A stretch of 64,000 nt of DNA, taken from contig NZ_CP100425.1 of assembly GCF_023151555.2 (NCBI RefSeq), positions 1,860,001 through 1,924,000 of the forward strand. Reading direction: 5' to 3'. This stretch comes from Photobacterium sp. CCB-ST2H9 (GTDB taxonomy: Bacteria > Pseudomonadota > Gammaproteobacteria > Enterobacterales > Vibrionaceae). Shown piece by piece: positions 29,239 to 40,714 of the stretch; the stretch's first letter is position 1; each line of letters opens with the position of its first letter. The notes below the pieces were generated by a model that saw only the letters and a list, made by a program, of their open reading frames with translations, searched no databases and had not been told where the DNA came from. The position numbers and the translations under genes are program-made.

Positions 29239-31167
29239 TTATTCCTCCAAAACATTGAGCTTACGACTGCTAATCTCTTGCTGCATGTAAGCAACAAAAT
29301 CGTCAATCTTAAATTTACCCAAATCGTTACCCTTGCGAGTCCGAACTGCAATCTCGCCTGCTTCGACTTCTTTGTCGCCGCAAACCAGCATGTACGGAAC
29401 TCGCTTCAAAGTATGTTCGCGGATTTTAAAGCCAATTTTCTCATTTCTCAAGTCCGCATTGACTCGGATTCCACTTTTTTGCAGTTTTTCTACAACTTCG
29501 CGAACATATTCTGACTGACTGTCAGTGATATTCATGACAACTGCTTGTTGTGGCGCCAGCCAGGTCGGGAAATAACCTGCATACTCTTCAATCAGAATAC
29601 CGATGAAACGTTCCAGGGAGCCAAGAATTGCACGGTGAATCATCACAGGCGTGTGACGCTCGTTATCTTCACCCACATAAGTAGCACCCAAACGCTCAGG
29701 CAGAGCAAAGTCTAGCTGAACAGTACCGCACTGCCAAGCACGATCCAGACAGTCATGCAGAGTGAACTCAATCTTAGGTCCGTAGAACGCACCTTCGCCT
29801 TCCTGAATGTCATATGGAATATTCATGGATTCCAGTGCAACTTTCAGGTCTGATTCCGCGCGATCCCACATTTCGTCAGAGCCGACACGCTTTTCAGGAC
29901 GCGTAGACAGTTTCACCACGATGTTATTAAAACCAAAGGTCTCATACATGTCGTAAACCATCTTGATACAAGCCGTGACTTCTTCCTGCACCTGATCTTC
30001 AGTACAGAACACGTGAGCATCATCCTGAGTAAAACCACGAACACGCATCAGACCGTGCAGTGCACCTGATGGTTCGTTCCGGTGACAGCTGCCGAACTCC
30101 GCCATACGGAGCGGCAGATCACGGTAAGATTTCAGACCCTGGTTGAAGATCTGAACATGGCCCGGACAGTTCATTGGCTTGATGGCATATTCACGCTTCT
30201 CAGATTCAGTGGTGAACATGTTTTCAGCGTACTTGTCCCAGTGACCAGAACGTTCCCACAGCACGCGGTCCATCATCAGCGGACCTTTCACTTCCTGGTA
30301 ATCGTACTCAGTCAGTTTGCTGCGAACGAACACTTCCAGCTCACGGAAAACAGTCCAGCCGTTGTGATGCCAGAACACCATGCCCGGCGCTTCCTGCTGC
30401 ATGTGGTACAGATCAAGTTGCTTACCCAGTTTACGGTGGTCACGCTTGGCTGCTTCTTCCAGACGAGTCAGGTGTGCTTTCAGCGCTTTCTTGTCATGGA
30501 ATGCTGTACCGTAGATACGCTGCAGCATTTTGTTGTCGCTGTTACCACGCCAGTACGCACCGGCAACGTTCAGCAGTTTAAAGTGCTGACAGAAACCCAT
30601 GTGCGGAACGTGCGGGCCACGACACATGTCGATATATTCTTCGTGATGGTATAAACCCGGACGATCTTCGCGAGAAACATTCTCGTCCAGAATTTCCATC
30701 TTGTACGGTTCGCCACGTGATTCAAATGTATCACGCGCTTCCTGCCAGCTGACTTTCTTCTTGATCACCGGATATTTGGTTTTCGCCAGCTCCACCATAC
30801 GTTTTTCGATCTTTTCCAGATCTTCGGTGGTCAGCGGTTGCTCGAGATCAACGTCATAATAGAAACCGGAATCAATAGTAGGACCGATCGCCATTTTCAC
30901 ATCAGGATAAAGCTGCTTGATCGCATGACCCAGCAAGTGTGCACAAGAGTGGCGAACGATTTCCAGACCGTCATCGTCTTTCGCAGTGATGATTTCCAGG
31001 TTCGCGTCGTTTTCAATCAGATCGCACGCATCAACGCGTACACCATCAACACGACCAGCGATACAGGCTTTCGCCAGACCAGGGCCGATTGATGCTGCGA
31101 CATCCATTGTAGAAACCGAGTTATCAAACTGGCGTTGACTGCCGTCAGGAAGAGTAATTACAGGCAT
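29239..31167 (-). CDS. thrS: threonine-tRNA ligase
   Basis: A 642-residue class II synthetase: TGS domain ([16 protein letters not shown]), editing domain with the [10 protein letters not shown] zinc-like histidines, catalytic core with motif 2 [13 protein letters not shown], then anticodon-binding domain. In enterics ThrRS represses its own mRNA through the leader (31168-31450 here). First gene of the operon. Confidence 0.97.
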   Translation of the reverse strand: MPVITLPDGSQRQFDNSVSTMDVAASIGPGLAKACIAGRVDGVRVDACDLIENDANLEIITAKDDDGLEIVRHSCAHLLGHAIKQLYPDVKMAIGPTIDSGFYYDVDLEQPLTTEDLEKIEKRMVELAKTKYPVIKKKVSWQEARDTFESRGEPYKMEILDENVSREDRPGLYHHEEYIDMCRGPHVPHMGFCQHFKLLNVAGAYWRGNSDNKMLQRIYGTAFHDKKALKAHLTRLEEAAKRDHRKLGKQLDLYHMQQEAPGMVFWHHNGWTVFRELEVFVRSKLTEYDYQEVKGPLMMDRVLWERSGHWDKYAENMFTTESEKREYAIKPMNCPGHVQIFNQGLKSYRDLPLRMAEFGSCHRNEPSGALHGLMRVRGFTQDDAHVFCTEDQVQEEVTACIKMVYDMYETFGFNNIVVKLSTRPEKRVGSDEMWDRAESDLKVALESMNIPYDIQEGEGAFYGPKIEFTLHDCLDRAWQCGTVQLDFALPERLGATYVGEDNERHTPVMIHRAILGSLERFIGILIEEYAGYFPTWLAPQQAVVMNITDSQSEYVREVVEKLQKSGIRVNADLRNEKIGFKIREHTLKRVPYMLVCGDKEVEAGEIAVRTRKGNDLGKFKIDDFVAYMQQEISSRKLNVLEE

Positions 31168-31452
31168 TCATTAATCCTTTGTTCAGTGGTGCCACATACC
31201 AAGTAGCACATGCAATTTTTTGTTTGACCGCCTGCCAAGATGCAGTACGGTGATGAGAAAGCGTCTGTTTCGGTATGAATTTTGGTACAAATCAAAATTG
31301 CTGACCCCAGACAGAAGGCGAATTGTAATGGAATGACTCATAAAACTAAAGGAAGAAAAGCCTTTGGGATGTGAGTCACTTGCAAAAAAAGGCAAAAGTT
31401 GCTTTCATTTGTATAGGCAATTTAAAGTCGCGTATGACTCAGAGACAACACC

Positions 31453-32160
31453 ATGGCAAACGCACCGCGTTATCAGCAAATTAAAGACTACCTCGATCAG
31501 AAGATTCAGAGCCGCGAGTGGCCCCCTGGTCATAAAATTCCAACCGAAATTGAGCTGTCTGAACAATTTGAAGTCAGCCGGATGACGGCGAATAAAGCGA
31601 TCAAGGAACTGGTCAATGAAGGTTTTCTGGAACGCACGCCACGGTTAGGCACTTTTGTCTGTAATAAAAAAGCCGAATCTCCCCTGATGGAAATCCGCAA
31701 TATTGCAACAGAAGTTACCAGCCGGGGGCACCAGTACTCCAGTAAAGTGATCACCCAAAAGCAAGTGAAAGCCCGCGATGATATCGCATTGCGTCTGGGG
31801 GTGCGTCATGACACCACAGTCTACTTTACCCAAATTGTCCATTACGAAAACAGCGTCCCGATTCAGCTCGAAGAACGCTGGGTTAATCCGTATTTTGCGC
31901 CGGACTACATCCAGCAGGATTTTACGACACAAACGCCGAATGAATACCTGATGCAGACATGCCCGCTCAGTGACATCGAGCATACTGTTGAGGCCATCCT
32001 GCCGCCGCCTCACATCAGTGAGCTGCTTGAAATGACTGAAGCATCTCCTTGTCTGCTCCTGAATCGCCGTACCTGGAGCAGTACAAATCTGATCAGCACT
32101 GCCCTGCTCTACCATCCGGGCGACAAATACAAACTCAGTTCCAGAACCCGGGTGGGATAA
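31453..32160 (+). CDS. hutC: histidine utilisation repressor
   Basis: A GntR/HutC-type regulator. The winged helix (residues 1-70) contains FEVSRMTANKAIKELVNEG; the UTRA-type effector domain follows (residues 90-230), where urocanate is bound in known HutC proteins, releasing the DNA. It is divergent from thrS and upstream of hutIGUH. The start is preceded by a weak site. Confidence 0.94.
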   Translation: MANAPRYQQIKDYLDQKIQSREWPPGHKIPTEIELSEQFEVSRMTANKAIKELVNEGFLERTPRLGTFVCNKKAESPLMEIRNIATEVTSRGHQYSSKVITQKQVKARDDIALRLGVRHDTTVYFTQIVHYENSVPIQLEERWVNPYFAPDYIQQDFTTQTPNEYLMQTCPLSDIEHTVEAILPPPHISELLEMTEASPCLLLNRRTWSSTNLISTALLYHPGDKYKLSSRTRVG

Positions 32161-32223
32161 CCTGCCACTTCAGCCCGGAACACAGCATACAAAGTCTCCT
32201 ATCTCTGCTATCTGACTGATTAC

Positions 32224-32254
32224 AAAGCCTGAATGTCGTATTCAGGCTTTTTTG
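32224..32254 (+). terminator. intrinsic terminator of hutC
   Basis: AAAGCCTGAA pairs with TTCAGGCTTT over a seven-base loop, followed by TTTG. It separates hutC from hutIGUH. Confidence 0.88.
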
Positions 32255-32386
32255 TATACCTCACGCATGTCTTCTTTCACTGACAACAAACACTGCATTC
32301 TCAACAGCTGTTAATAGAATCATTCAATATTGATCACATTTTTATTACATGACGTCTTGAGTTTTATCGCATTTCAGACTTTAATT

Positions 32387-32396
32387 TGTATATACA
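32387..32396. promoter_or_regulatory. candidate HutC operator before hutI
   Basis: TGTATATACA is a perfect palindrome, 27 bases before the hutI start, matching the TTGTATATACAA type bound by HutC of other bacteria. A degenerate copy (TTGTATAGGCAA) lies near 31410-31421 ahead of hutC, which may be autoregulated. Confidence 0.65.
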
Positions 32397-32422
32397 TAAA
32401 CAACCCCAAGAGATGCAGCTCA

Positions 32423-33652
32423 ATGGAACGCATTCTGACCAATCTCAAACTTGTCACGATGGCACCGGAACACGGTTATCAGGTCATTGATAACGCGATG
32501 GTGATCATTCGTCAGGGCAAGATCAGCTATGCGGGATCATATCAGGCGGACCAGCTCAACTATGCAGAGCGTCAGGCTGAGATTATCGATTGCCGGCAAG
32601 CACTGGTCACACCGGGATTCATCGACTGCCACACGCATCTTGTCTTTGCAGGCAATCGTGCCAATGAATTCGAACAGCGTCTGAACGGCGTGCCTTATGA
32701 AGACATTGCCAAAGCCGGCGGCGGTATTTTGTCTACCGTACGGGCCACCCGGGAAGCAACCGAAGACGAGTTGTTCGACTCAGCCATGGAACGTCTGGCT
32801 GGCCTGAAACGTGACGGTGTCACTACAGTGGAAATCAAATCCGGCTATGGCCTGACCTCAGAAGATGAACTGAAGATGCTGCGTGTTGCCCGTCGTATCG
32901 GTGAACAGGCAGATATCAAAGTCTCCACCACCCTGCTGGCGGCCCATGCACTGCCACCAGAATTCGCAGGCCGCAGTGATGCTTACATTGACTTAGTGTG
33001 CGATGAAATCATTCCGGCTGCAGCGCAGGAGAATCTGGCTGATGCAGTCGATGTGTTCTGCGAAGGCATCGGGTTCTCCCCTGCGCAATGCGAACGTGTT
33101 TTCAATGCTGCAATCAAACACGGCCTGATGATCAAAGGCCACACCGAGCAGCTGTCGAATCTGGGCGGGAGTGCATTAGCCGCCGAAATGGGCGCCAAGT
33201 CAGTCGACCATATTGAATATCTGGATGAAGCGGGTGTGGAAGCACTGGCGAAACACAACACGGTCGCGACGCTTCTGCCGGGTGCCTTCTATTTCCTGCG
33301 TGAAACCCAGCAGCCGCCTGTCGCGTTGTTAAGGGAAAAAGGTGTGCCGATGGCAATTTCCACCGATTTCAATCCGGGGACGTCTCCGATTGCTTCCCTG
33401 AAAACCATGATGAACATGGCCTGTACCTTCTTCCGTCTGACCCCTGAAGAATGTCTGCGGGGCGTAACCGCCAATGCGGCACAGGCACTGGGACGGAGTG
33501 AAACATGCGGGCAAATCCGCGAAGGCATGGCTGCTGATCTGGCACTGTGGCGCGTCGGTTCTCCTGCAGAACTGTCTTATCGCATGGGCGTACCGGATTT
33601 GATTGCCCGTGTCGTTGACGGCGAATTCTTTTATCAACCTGAAAATCAGTAA
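32423..33652 (+). CDS. hutI: imidazolonepropionase
   Basis: Third step of histidine breakdown: imidazolonepropionate to formiminoglutamate. An amidohydrolase-fold metalloenzyme with DCHTHLVF (metal histidines), a later [10 protein letters not shown] and the aspartate in STDFNPGT. The start at 32423 suits the 409-residue family; the longer frame adds a spurious leader. First gene of hutIGUH. Confidence 0.95.
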   Translation: MERILTNLKLVTMAPEHGYQVIDNAMVIIRQGKISYAGSYQADQLNYAERQAEIIDCRQALVTPGFIDCHTHLVFAGNRANEFEQRLNGVPYEDIAKAGGGILSTVRATREATEDELFDSAMERLAGLKRDGVTTVEIKSGYGLTSEDELKMLRVARRIGEQADIKVSTTLLAAHALPPEFAGRSDAYIDLVCDEIIPAAAQENLADAVDVFCEGIGFSPAQCERVFNAAIKHGLMIKGHTEQLSNLGGSALAAEMGAKSVDHIEYLDEAGVEALAKHNTVATLLPGAFYFLRETQQPPVALLREKGVPMAISTDFNPGTSPIASLKTMMNMACTFFRLTPEECLRGVTANAAQALGRSETCGQIREGMAADLALWRVGSPAELSYRMGVPDLIARVVDGEFFYQPENQ

Positions 33653-33663
33653 CAGGAGGCTGT

Positions 33664-34665
33664 ATGCCGATTGATATGAGTGTCTGGCAAGGCCGCAGTG
33701 ATCCTGAAGACGGCAACAAAGGTCTGCGCTGGCACGAAAAAGTCCAGCCTGCCGACAACGCAAATGACAGCGGCATCATGCTGCTGGGCTTTGCCTGCGA
33801 TGAAGGGGTATCCCGCAACAAGGGCCGTACCGGCGCCTATGATGCCCCGGTTGCCATTCGCCGTGCGCTGGCCAATCTGGCCTGGCACCACGAAGGCCCG
33901 GTGTATGACGGTGGCAACATCAGTTGCGACGACAGCAATCTGGAACTGGCACAACATCGCCTGTCCGAAGATGTCAGCCGTGCCCTGCGTCAGAAGCACA
34001 AAGTAATTGTGTTTGGCGGCGGCCATGAAGTGGCCTGGGGATCGTTTCAGGGCATCGGTAACTACCTGCTGCAAAAACAGCATGTTGCGACAGAAGGTAA
34101 CGACGAAGCACCACGCATTGGCATCATTAACTTCGATGCCCACTTTGACCTGCGCAACCCGCCGGGTGGTCAGCAGTCCCAAAAAGGCAGCTCTGGCACA
34201 CCTTTTCATCAGGCGGCCCGCTTTTGTGAAGTGCATAACTGGCCGTTCAAATACGCTTGTCTGGGCCTGGCACGGACCAGCAATACAGAAGCGCTCTATG
34301 AAAAAGCAGACCGGCTGGGCGTGTTTTACAAAGATGACCATGAACTGAACTATCAGAAGATTGAACAGACACTGGTCGAACTGCAGCGTTTCATTGATCA
34401 GTGTGACTACCTCTATCTGACCATTGATCTGGATGTGTTCCCTGCCTCAGTGGCACCGGGCGTCAGCGCCCCGGCCGCCCGCGGCGTGCCGTTCGACATC
34501 GTAGAAATGCTGCTCGAACCGATTTTAAAAGCCAGAACCCCGAAAGGTGAATCGAAGATCCTGGTCGCGGATCTGGCTGAGTACAACCCTCGATTTGATA
34601 TTGATAATCAAACTGCACGGTTAGCTGCACGGCTGGCCTGGACTATCGCCCGCGCGATTCGTTAA
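33664..34665 (+). CDS. hutG: formimidoylglutamase
   Basis: Hydrolyses formiminoglutamate to glutamate and formamide; an arginase-fold binuclear manganese enzyme of 333 residues. Metal ligands are in FGGGHEVAWG, NFDAHFDLR and TIDLDVFP. It follows hutI by 11 bases with an AGGAGG site. Confidence 0.95.
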   Translation: MPIDMSVWQGRSDPEDGNKGLRWHEKVQPADNANDSGIMLLGFACDEGVSRNKGRTGAYDAPVAIRRALANLAWHHEGPVYDGGNISCDDSNLELAQHRLSEDVSRALRQKHKVIVFGGGHEVAWGSFQGIGNYLLQKQHVATEGNDEAPRIGIINFDAHFDLRNPPGGQQSQKGSSGTPFHQAARFCEVHNWPFKYACLGLARTSNTEALYEKADRLGVFYKDDHELNYQKIEQTLVELQRFIDQCDYLYLTIDLDVFPASVAPGVSAPAARGVPFDIVEMLLEPILKARTPKGESKILVADLAEYNPRFDIDNQTARLAARLAWTIARAIR

Positions 34666-34689
34666 TCGAAGAGCGGCAAGGAGAGCAAA

Positions 34690-36372
34690 ATGACACAACA
34701 TAATTCACGACTGGATACCACCCGTACCATCAAGGCGCCAACCGGCACGACGCTGAATGCCAAGTCATGGCTGACAGAAGCTCCACTGCGCATGCTGATG
34801 AACAACCTGCATCCGGATGTCGCTGAACACCCGCATTCACTGGTGGTTTACGGTGGTATTGGCCGTGCAGCCCGTAACTGGGAATGTTATGACAAAATTG
34901 TTGAAGTTCTGAAGCGTCTGGAAGACGACGAAACGCTGCTGGTTCAGTCCGGTAAACCTGTGGGTGTGTTCAAAACACATAGCAACGCACCACGTGTCCT
35001 GATCGCAAACTCGAACATCGTGCCACACTGGGCAAACTGGGAGCACTTCAACGAGCTGGATAAAAAAGGCCTGATGATGTACGGCCAGATGACTGCGGGC
35101 AGCTGGATCTACATCGGCTCTCAGGGCATCGTGCAGGGCACTTACGAAACTTTCGTTGCGATGGCACGCCAGCACTTTAACGGTGATGCTTCCGGTCGCT
35201 GGATCCTGACCGGTGGTCTGGGCGGTATGGGTGGCGCTCAGCCGCTGGCAGCAACCATGGCAGGTTTCTCTATGGTTGCCGTCGAGTGTGACGAATCCCG
35301 TATCGATTACCGCCTGCGTACCGGTTATGTCGACTGTAAAGCAACGACGCTGGATGAAGCACTGGCAATTATTGAAGAAGCAAAACAAACCGGTAAGCCT
35401 GTGTCTGTTGGCCTGCTGGGCAATGCCGCTGACGTTTTCCCTGAGCTGGTGAAACGCGGTATCGTACCAGACTGTACGACAGACCAAACCTCTGCCCACG
35501 ATCCGCTGAATGGTTACCTGCCACAAGGCTGGACCATGGCACACGCGGCAGAAATGCGCCAGAAAGACGAAGCTGCCGTTGTGAAAGCAGCCAAACAATC
35601 CATGGCGGTTCAGGTTCAGGCGATGCTGGACTTACAAAAAGCAGGTTCTGCAACCGTCGACTACGGTAACAACATCCGTCAGATGGCGCTGGAAGAAGGC
35701 GTTGAAAACGCATTTGATTTCCCTGGATTTGTACCGGCTTACATCCGTCCGCTGTTCTGTGAAGGTGTTGGTCCGTTCCGTTGGGCTGCCCTGTCCGGCG
35801 ACCCGGAAGACATCTACAAAACCGATCAGAAAGTCAAAGAGCTGATCCCGGATAACCCGCACCTGCACAACTGGCTGGACATGGCGCGCGAGCGTATCCA
35901 GTTCCAGGGACTGCCGGCGCGTATCTGCTGGGTCGGCCTGAAAGACCGTGCCCGTCTGGGTCTGGCATTCAACGAAATGGTCCGTAACGGCGAGCTGAAA
36001 GCCCCGATCGTAATTGGCCGTGACCACCTGGATTCAGGTTCTGTTTCCAGCCCGAACCGCGAAACTGAAGGAATGATGGACGGTTCAGACACCGTATCCG
36101 ACTGGCCGCTGCTGAATGCCCTGCTGAACACCGCTTCCGGTGCAACCTGGGTATCTCTGCACCATGGTGGTGGTGTGGGTATGGGCTTCTCCCAGCATTC
36201 AGGTATGGTGATCGTCTGTGACGGTACCGACGAAGCTGAAGAGCGTATCCGCCGCGTTCTGCGCAACGACCCGGGTACAGGTGTGATGCGTCACGCAGAC
36301 GCTGGCTACGACATTGCGATCAACTGTGCCAAAGAGCAGGGCCTGGATCTGCCAATGATCACTGACAAATAA
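34690..36372 (+). CDS. hutU: urocanate hydratase
   Basis: Second step: urocanate to imidazolonepropionate, using tightly bound NAD as electrophile. The 560-residue length and blocks [26 protein letters not shown] and [14 protein letters not shown] are those of urocanase. Confidence 0.96.
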   Translation: MTQHNSRLDTTRTIKAPTGTTLNAKSWLTEAPLRMLMNNLHPDVAEHPHSLVVYGGIGRAARNWECYDKIVEVLKRLEDDETLLVQSGKPVGVFKTHSNAPRVLIANSNIVPHWANWEHFNELDKKGLMMYGQMTAGSWIYIGSQGIVQGTYETFVAMARQHFNGDASGRWILTGGLGGMGGAQPLAATMAGFSMVAVECDESRIDYRLRTGYVDCKATTLDEALAIIEEAKQTGKPVSVGLLGNAADVFPELVKRGIVPDCTTDQTSAHDPLNGYLPQGWTMAHAAEMRQKDEAAVVKAAKQSMAVQVQAMLDLQKAGSATVDYGNNIRQMALEEGVENAFDFPGFVPAYIRPLFCEGVGPFRWAALSGDPEDIYKTDQKVKELIPDNPHLHNWLDMARERIQFQGLPARICWVGLKDRARLGLAFNEMVRNGELKAPIVIGRDHLDSGSVSSPNRETEGMMDGSDTVSDWPLLNALLNTASGATWVSLHHGGGVGMGFSQHSGMVIVCDGTDEAEERIRRVLRNDPGTGVMRHADAGYDIAINCAKEQGLDLPMITDK

Positions 36373-36387
36373 TTTCGAGCAGGAACA

Positions 36388-37926
36388 ATGACTATGTATC
36401 AATTAGAAATCATCCCGGGAAAACTGAATCTGAAGCAGCTGCGTGAAGTGAGCCGCAACCCGGTGAAATTGTCTCTGCATGACTCAGCGCTGGCAGGCAT
36501 GAAAGCCAGCACTGAAGCGGTTGAAAAGATCATTCGTGAAGACCGCGTGGTTTACGGTATCAACACCGGGTTTGGTCTGCTGGCCAACACGCGGATCGCA
36601 GTGGAAGATCTGGAAACCCTGCAACGCAGTATCGTCCTGTCACATGCAGCCGGTATTGGCGAATTCATGGATGACGCGACTGTCCGTCTGATGATGGTAC
36701 TGAAAATCAACAGTCTGTCCCGTGGCTTCTCCGGCATCCGCCCTGAAGTCGTCAATGCCCTGATCACTCTGGTCAACGCTGAAGTGTATCCTTGCATTCC
36801 GAAAAAAGGCTCTGTCGGTGCATCCGGTGACCTGGCGCCACTGGCACACATGAGTACTGTTCTGCTTGGCGAAGGTCAGGCACGTTACCATGGTGAGATC
36901 ATTTCAGGCGCTCAGGCACTCAAAGCTGCGGGTCTGGAGCCGATTGTCCTGGCACCGAAAGAAGGTCTGGCCCTGCTGAACGGTACGCAAGCCTCGACTG
37001 CCTTTGCACTGGAAGGTCTGTTTGCCGCAGAGGATCTGTTCTCTGCAGCGACCGTATGCGGCGCAATGTCTGTCGATGCAGCACTGGGCAGCCGTCGTCC
37101 GTTTGACCCGCGTATTCACAGCGTTCGTGGTCATCGCAGCCAGATGGATGCCGCCGCAGCCTACCGTCATATGCTGGATCACCGCAGTGAAATCGGTGAC
37201 TCGCACGTCGACTGTGAGAAAGTGCAGGATCCGTATTCCCTGCGCTGTCAGCCACAGGTGATGGGTGCCTGCCTGCAGCAAATCCGTCAGGCCGCCGAAG
37301 TGCTTCTGGTCGAGTCCAACGCGGTTTCTGACAACCCGCTGGTCTTTGCGGAAGATGATGACATTATCTCCGGCGGTAACTTCCATGCAGAACCAGTCGC
37401 CATGGCAGCTGATAACCTGGCGCTGGCAATTGCTGAAATCGGCAGCCTGTCTGAGCGACGCATGGCGCTGTTGATTGACAGTGCACTGAGCAAACTGCCA
37501 CCGTTCCTGGTGGACAATGGCGGCGTGAACTCAGGGTTCATGATTGCTCAGGTGACGTCTGCAGCTCTGGCAAGCGAGAACAAAACCCTCGCCCACCCGG
37601 CTTCGGTTGACAGCCTGCCAACCTCGGCAAACCAGGAAGACCACGTCTCAATGGCTACTTTTGCCGGTCGCCGTCTGGCGGACATGGCTGAAAACACCCG
37701 CGGTATTCTGGCGGTTGAACTGCTGGCTGCGGCGCAAGGGCTGGATTTCCGTTCACCGAGAAAGAGCTCCGGACGAATCGAAGAAGCCAAAGATCGTCTG
37801 CGTGAGCGCGTCAGCTTCTATGATAAAGACCGCTACTTCGCGCCTGATATCGAGAAAGCCAATGCGCTGCTGCTTGAAGCCAGCTATAACAATCTGATGC
37901 CTGAAGCACTCCTGCCAAGTGTATAA
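36388..37926 (+). CDS. hutH: histidine ammonia-lyase
   Basis: First step: histidine to trans-urocanate and ammonia. The self-made MIO cofactor arises from the Ala-Ser-Gly of [17 protein letters not shown]. 512 residues, normal for the family; a second ATG two codons on is an alternative. Last gene of hutIGUH, 15 bases after hutU. Confidence 0.96.
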   Translation: MTMYQLEIIPGKLNLKQLREVSRNPVKLSLHDSALAGMKASTEAVEKIIREDRVVYGINTGFGLLANTRIAVEDLETLQRSIVLSHAAGIGEFMDDATVRLMMVLKINSLSRGFSGIRPEVVNALITLVNAEVYPCIPKKGSVGASGDLAPLAHMSTVLLGEGQARYHGEIISGAQALKAAGLEPIVLAPKEGLALLNGTQASTAFALEGLFAAEDLFSAATVCGAMSVDAALGSRRPFDPRIHSVRGHRSQMDAAAAYRHMLDHRSEIGDSHVDCEKVQDPYSLRCQPQVMGACLQQIRQAAEVLLVESNAVSDNPLVFAEDDDIISGGNFHAEPVAMAADNLALAIAEIGSLSERRMALLIDSALSKLPPFLVDNGGVNSGFMIAQVTSAALASENKTLAHPASVDSLPTSANQEDHVSMATFAGRRLADMAENTRGILAVELLAAAQGLDFRSPRKSSGRIEEAKDRLRERVSFYDKDRYFAPDIEKANALLLEASYNNLMPEALLPSV

Positions 37927-37947
37927 GTCAGACAAAGGTTAAAAACG

Positions 37948-37973
37948 AAGCCGGGATTATCCCGGCTTTCTTT
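37948..37973 (+). terminator. intrinsic terminator of hutIGUH
   Basis: AAGCCGGG pairs with CCCGGCTT over a five-base loop, followed by TCTTTTT. Confidence 0.88.
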
Positions 37974-38378
37974 TTGCCAGAACCCAAAATCATACACTGC
38001 CTTTCCCATTCATCTGGCTTCATTTTTCTTGTCCTGCGCGTAACCATCACTACACCATTCCCACAAAGATAACCCGCCACGTCAGAGAATCCAGGTCATT
38101 CCTATTTTTGCAAAGCCAATTGCCTGTTTTTGCTCTTTAATCAGTAGAAACACAAGAAATAGTCTAAGCTGTGATGAGGTAGAGCCGGGGCAACTGATAT
38201 AAATCAAAGAGAATGAATCGCATCAGGCCATAATAGCCGGTAACTGTCAGCGAATACGTGGCAGGCTAACCTGTGCCCCTACAGATTTGGCGTCACTGTC
38301 TTTTAAATTCAGTCCGATTGGACTGTGTTGTTCCGTTATTTGATTTGTACCCAAACTGGTTTGTACCCGGAGGATGCT
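37974..38378. other. intergenic region before the fructosamine kinase-like gene
   Basis: About 400 bases without a supportable gene. It must hold the promoter of the kinase gene; no clear operator was found. Confidence 0.4.
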
Positions 38379-39248
38379 ATGTGGCAAGCGATTTCCGATC
38401 AGCTTTCAGACGTACTCGAACACCCCTTTACAATCCGAGAGCGGGATACCCTCCCCGGCGGGGATGTGAACGACTGCTACTGCATCAGCGACGGGGACCA
38501 GAGGTACTTCATTAAACTCAACGACAAAGAACACCTGCCCGTCTTTGAGGCCGAAGCAGAAAGTCTCCGCCTGTTAAATGAAACCGGTTTTGTCACCGTC
38601 CCTGTCAGCCGGTATATGGGGGTCAGCCGGGACAAGGCTTTTCTGGTGCTGGATTTCATGCCCATGAAAAGTATGGATACCGAAGCTGCACATACTCTGG
38701 GGCAGCAACTGGCGCATTTACATCAATGGGGGGAACAGCCTGAATATGGCTTCGATATGGACAATTTTATTGGTCTGACCCCTCAGCCCAACCAATGGCG
38801 GCGAAAATGGTGCCGTTTCTTTGCCGAACAACGCATTGCCTGGCAGCTTCAGCTCTGTGAAGAAAAAGGCATGGAGTTCGGCAATATTGATGTCATCACC
38901 GGAAATGTGATTGAAATCCTGTCCGCCCGCCAGCCCAAACCTTCCCTGCTGCACGGCGATTTATGGCATGGCAATACTGCCCTGAGTGTCGACGGCCCGG
39001 TCATTTTCGATCCGGCCAGTTACTGGGGAGACCGGGAATGCGACATTGCCATGACAGAGCTTTTCGGTGGCTTTCCTGAAAGCTTTTACAATGGCTATCA
39101 GTCGGTCTTTCCGCTGGATGAAGGCTACAGCCAGAGACGGGATTTATACAACCTCTACCATCTGCTGAACCACTGCAACCTCTTCGGTGGTGAATACTTA
39201 GATCAGGCCGAACACTGTATCCGTAAACTGGACCTGAACAGCAGGTAA
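38379..39248 (+). CDS. fructosamine kinase family protein (289 aa)
   Basis: An aminoglycoside-phosphotransferase-like kinase: the ATP lysine in YFIKLND, brackets HQWGEQPEYGFDMDN, catalytic loop LLHGDLWHGN with Asp and Asn, and metal-binding VIFDPASYWGDRECD. Relatives phosphorylate ketosamines (Amadori products) or ribulosamines on proteins or free amino acids, helping deglycation. The start at 38379 has a GGAGG site; the longer frame does not. Confidence 0.88.
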   Translation: MWQAISDQLSDVLEHPFTIRERDTLPGGDVNDCYCISDGDQRYFIKLNDKEHLPVFEAEAESLRLLNETGFVTVPVSRYMGVSRDKAFLVLDFMPMKSMDTEAAHTLGQQLAHLHQWGEQPEYGFDMDNFIGLTPQPNQWRRKWCRFFAEQRIAWQLQLCEEKGMEFGNIDVITGNVIEILSARQPKPSLLHGDLWHGNTALSVDGPVIFDPASYWGDRECDIAMTELFGGFPESFYNGYQSVFPLDEGYSQRRDLYNLYHLLNHCNLFGGEYLDQAEHCIRKLDLNSR

Positions 39249-39345
39249 TCTCCCGCCGCTCACTGCAATTTGACTACCGTCTTCAGGGCTGAAGTGATAA
39301 GGTTCACACTCCTTAAGTTTCACTTCAGCCCAAGACAGGATTCAA

Positions 39346-39999
39346 ATGTTAAAAGCCGCAATCTTTGATATGGACGGCCTTCTGGTCGATTCTGAACCTT
39401 TCTGGCAACGTGCTCAGGTCGAGGTATTTTCTTCTTTGGGAGTCAAAATTTCTCAGCAGGATACGCTGGAAACCATGGGACTCCGCATCGACCACATTGT
39501 TGACCTCTGGTTTGAGCGTCAGCCGTGGCAGGGACCAAACTGCCAGGAAGTCAACGACCTGATCACCAAACGCGTCGAAGCACTGGTTCAGGAGCACAAA
39601 CCCATGTTACCCGGTGTTCTGGAAGCCATCCAAACCTGCCAGGAGCTGGGCCTGAAAATTGCCCTGGCTTCATCTTCACCAATGAGTCTGATCCACGCCA
39701 CGCTGGATGCGCTGTCGCTCACCGAAGCTTTCAGTGCACTGTTCTCTGCCGAGCACCTGCGTTTTGGTAAACCTCACCCGGAAGTGTATCTGAATGCAGC
39801 TGATGCACTGGGTGTTGAGCCCCATCTGTGCGTCGCATTTGAAGATTCGCTGAATGGCCTTCTGGCGGTGAAAGCGGCACGGATGAAAAGCATTGCTGTC
39901 CCGGAAGCTCAGCATCGCGATGACCTGCGCTGGTCCATTGCCGACCGAAAACTTAACTCGCTGCTCGAAGTAAATAAAGCATTAATCACCGGTCTTTAA
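39346..39999 (+). CDS. yniC: HAD-family hexitol/2-deoxyglucose phosphatase
   Basis: A 217-residue HAD hydrolase with AIFDMDGLLVDSEPFWQRA, cap, IALASSSPMSLI (motif II) and CVAFEDSLNGL (motif IV). E. coli YniC (HxpB) acts on 2-deoxyglucose 6-phosphate and sugar alcohol phosphates. It is close to the fructosamine-kinase-like gene (97-base gap), so a sugar-phosphate repair role for both is possible. Confidence 0.85.
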   Translation: MLKAAIFDMDGLLVDSEPFWQRAQVEVFSSLGVKISQQDTLETMGLRIDHIVDLWFERQPWQGPNCQEVNDLITKRVEALVQEHKPMLPGVLEAIQTCQELGLKIALASSSPMSLIHATLDALSLTEAFSALFSAEHLRFGKPHPEVYLNAADALGVEPHLCVAFEDSLNGLLAVKAARMKSIAVPEAQHRDDLRWSIADRKLNSLLEVNKALITGL

Positions 40000-40013
40000 T
40001 CAGCTTCAGTGAT

Positions 40014-40051
40014 GATTAGCATTTCTGTTTTTACCAGCAGAGATGCTAATC
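40014..40051 (+). terminator. hairpin after yniC
   Basis: GATTAGCATTTCTG pairs with CAGAGATGCTAATC, one mismatch in 14 pairs, ten-base loop containing T5. No T tract follows on the plus strand, so transcript end or mRNA-stabilising hairpin are both possible. The rest of 40052-40437 shows no gene. Confidence 0.55.
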
Positions 40052-40437
40052 CATTGAATTCTCAGTTCCTCTGCTTTTTCCAGCCGCATTGAGGCTGTTT
40101 TGACTCAAAAAAATAGAGTTCACTTCACACCTTCAGACGCTTGTCCACCGCAGATTTCCGAAGTTGCCAGACACCCGCTTTCCAATCCGCAAAACTTCTC
40201 AGCAACTCAAAGTTTGCGGTTAATTCACGGCAAAAACTAATCCGGCTCGCTAGGATTAACATAACGGTTTACAAATCGATTCTCCGTGTCATTTCAGGAC
40301 GAGGCGCTTCATCTCATCCTCCGGGTTCAGCGCTGAGCCGGACCCGAATGCACAGGGAAAATACCACTCTCCAGTAAGGAAGTTGGACGCAGTGTCTGTG
40401 TGCCATTTGGTGTTAGGTACATGTTAAGGAGTTTAGA

Positions 40438-40641
40438 ATGAAGAATTACAGCGAGCAGAGTGTGATTTGTCCGCATTGCGGCCACAATATCCGCATTACG
40501 CTGGATACCAGTGCCGGCAGCCAGGAATTTTATGATGATTGTCCCGCCTGTTGTCATGCCATCCACCTGAACATGCAGGTCGATGATCTGCACAAAACAA
40601 TTCATTTGTTTGTGGATGCAGACGACGAGCAAATTTTCTGA
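40438..40641 (+). CDS. CPxCG-type cysteine-rich small protein (67 aa)
   Basis: A zinc-ribbon with two pairs, ICPHCGH and DCPACCH (about residues 12-15 and 38-41), the CPXCG motif family of gammaproteobacteria. The chain is acidic at its end (VDADDEQIF). The function in this family is not established. It lies near the convergent riboflavin synthase gene and has a GGAGT site. Confidence 0.88.
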   Translation: MKNYSEQSVICPHCGHNIRITLDTSAGSQEFYDDCPACCHAIHLNMQVDDLHKTIHLFVDADDEQIF

Positions 40642-40693
40642 GCACACCTCCGTCGGAGTGTGCATGAAACACCGCCCTGCCTTATGGCAGGGC
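40642..40693. terminator. paired hairpins between CPxCG gene and riboflavin synthase
   Basis: A first stem GCACA..TGTGC with CTCCG/CGGAG (40642-40663) and a second GCCCTGCC/GGCAGGGC (40674-40693), lying between convergent genes. T tracts are weak. Confidence 0.6.
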
Positions 40694-40714
40694 GAATAAT
40701 TTGTGGGCCACGCA

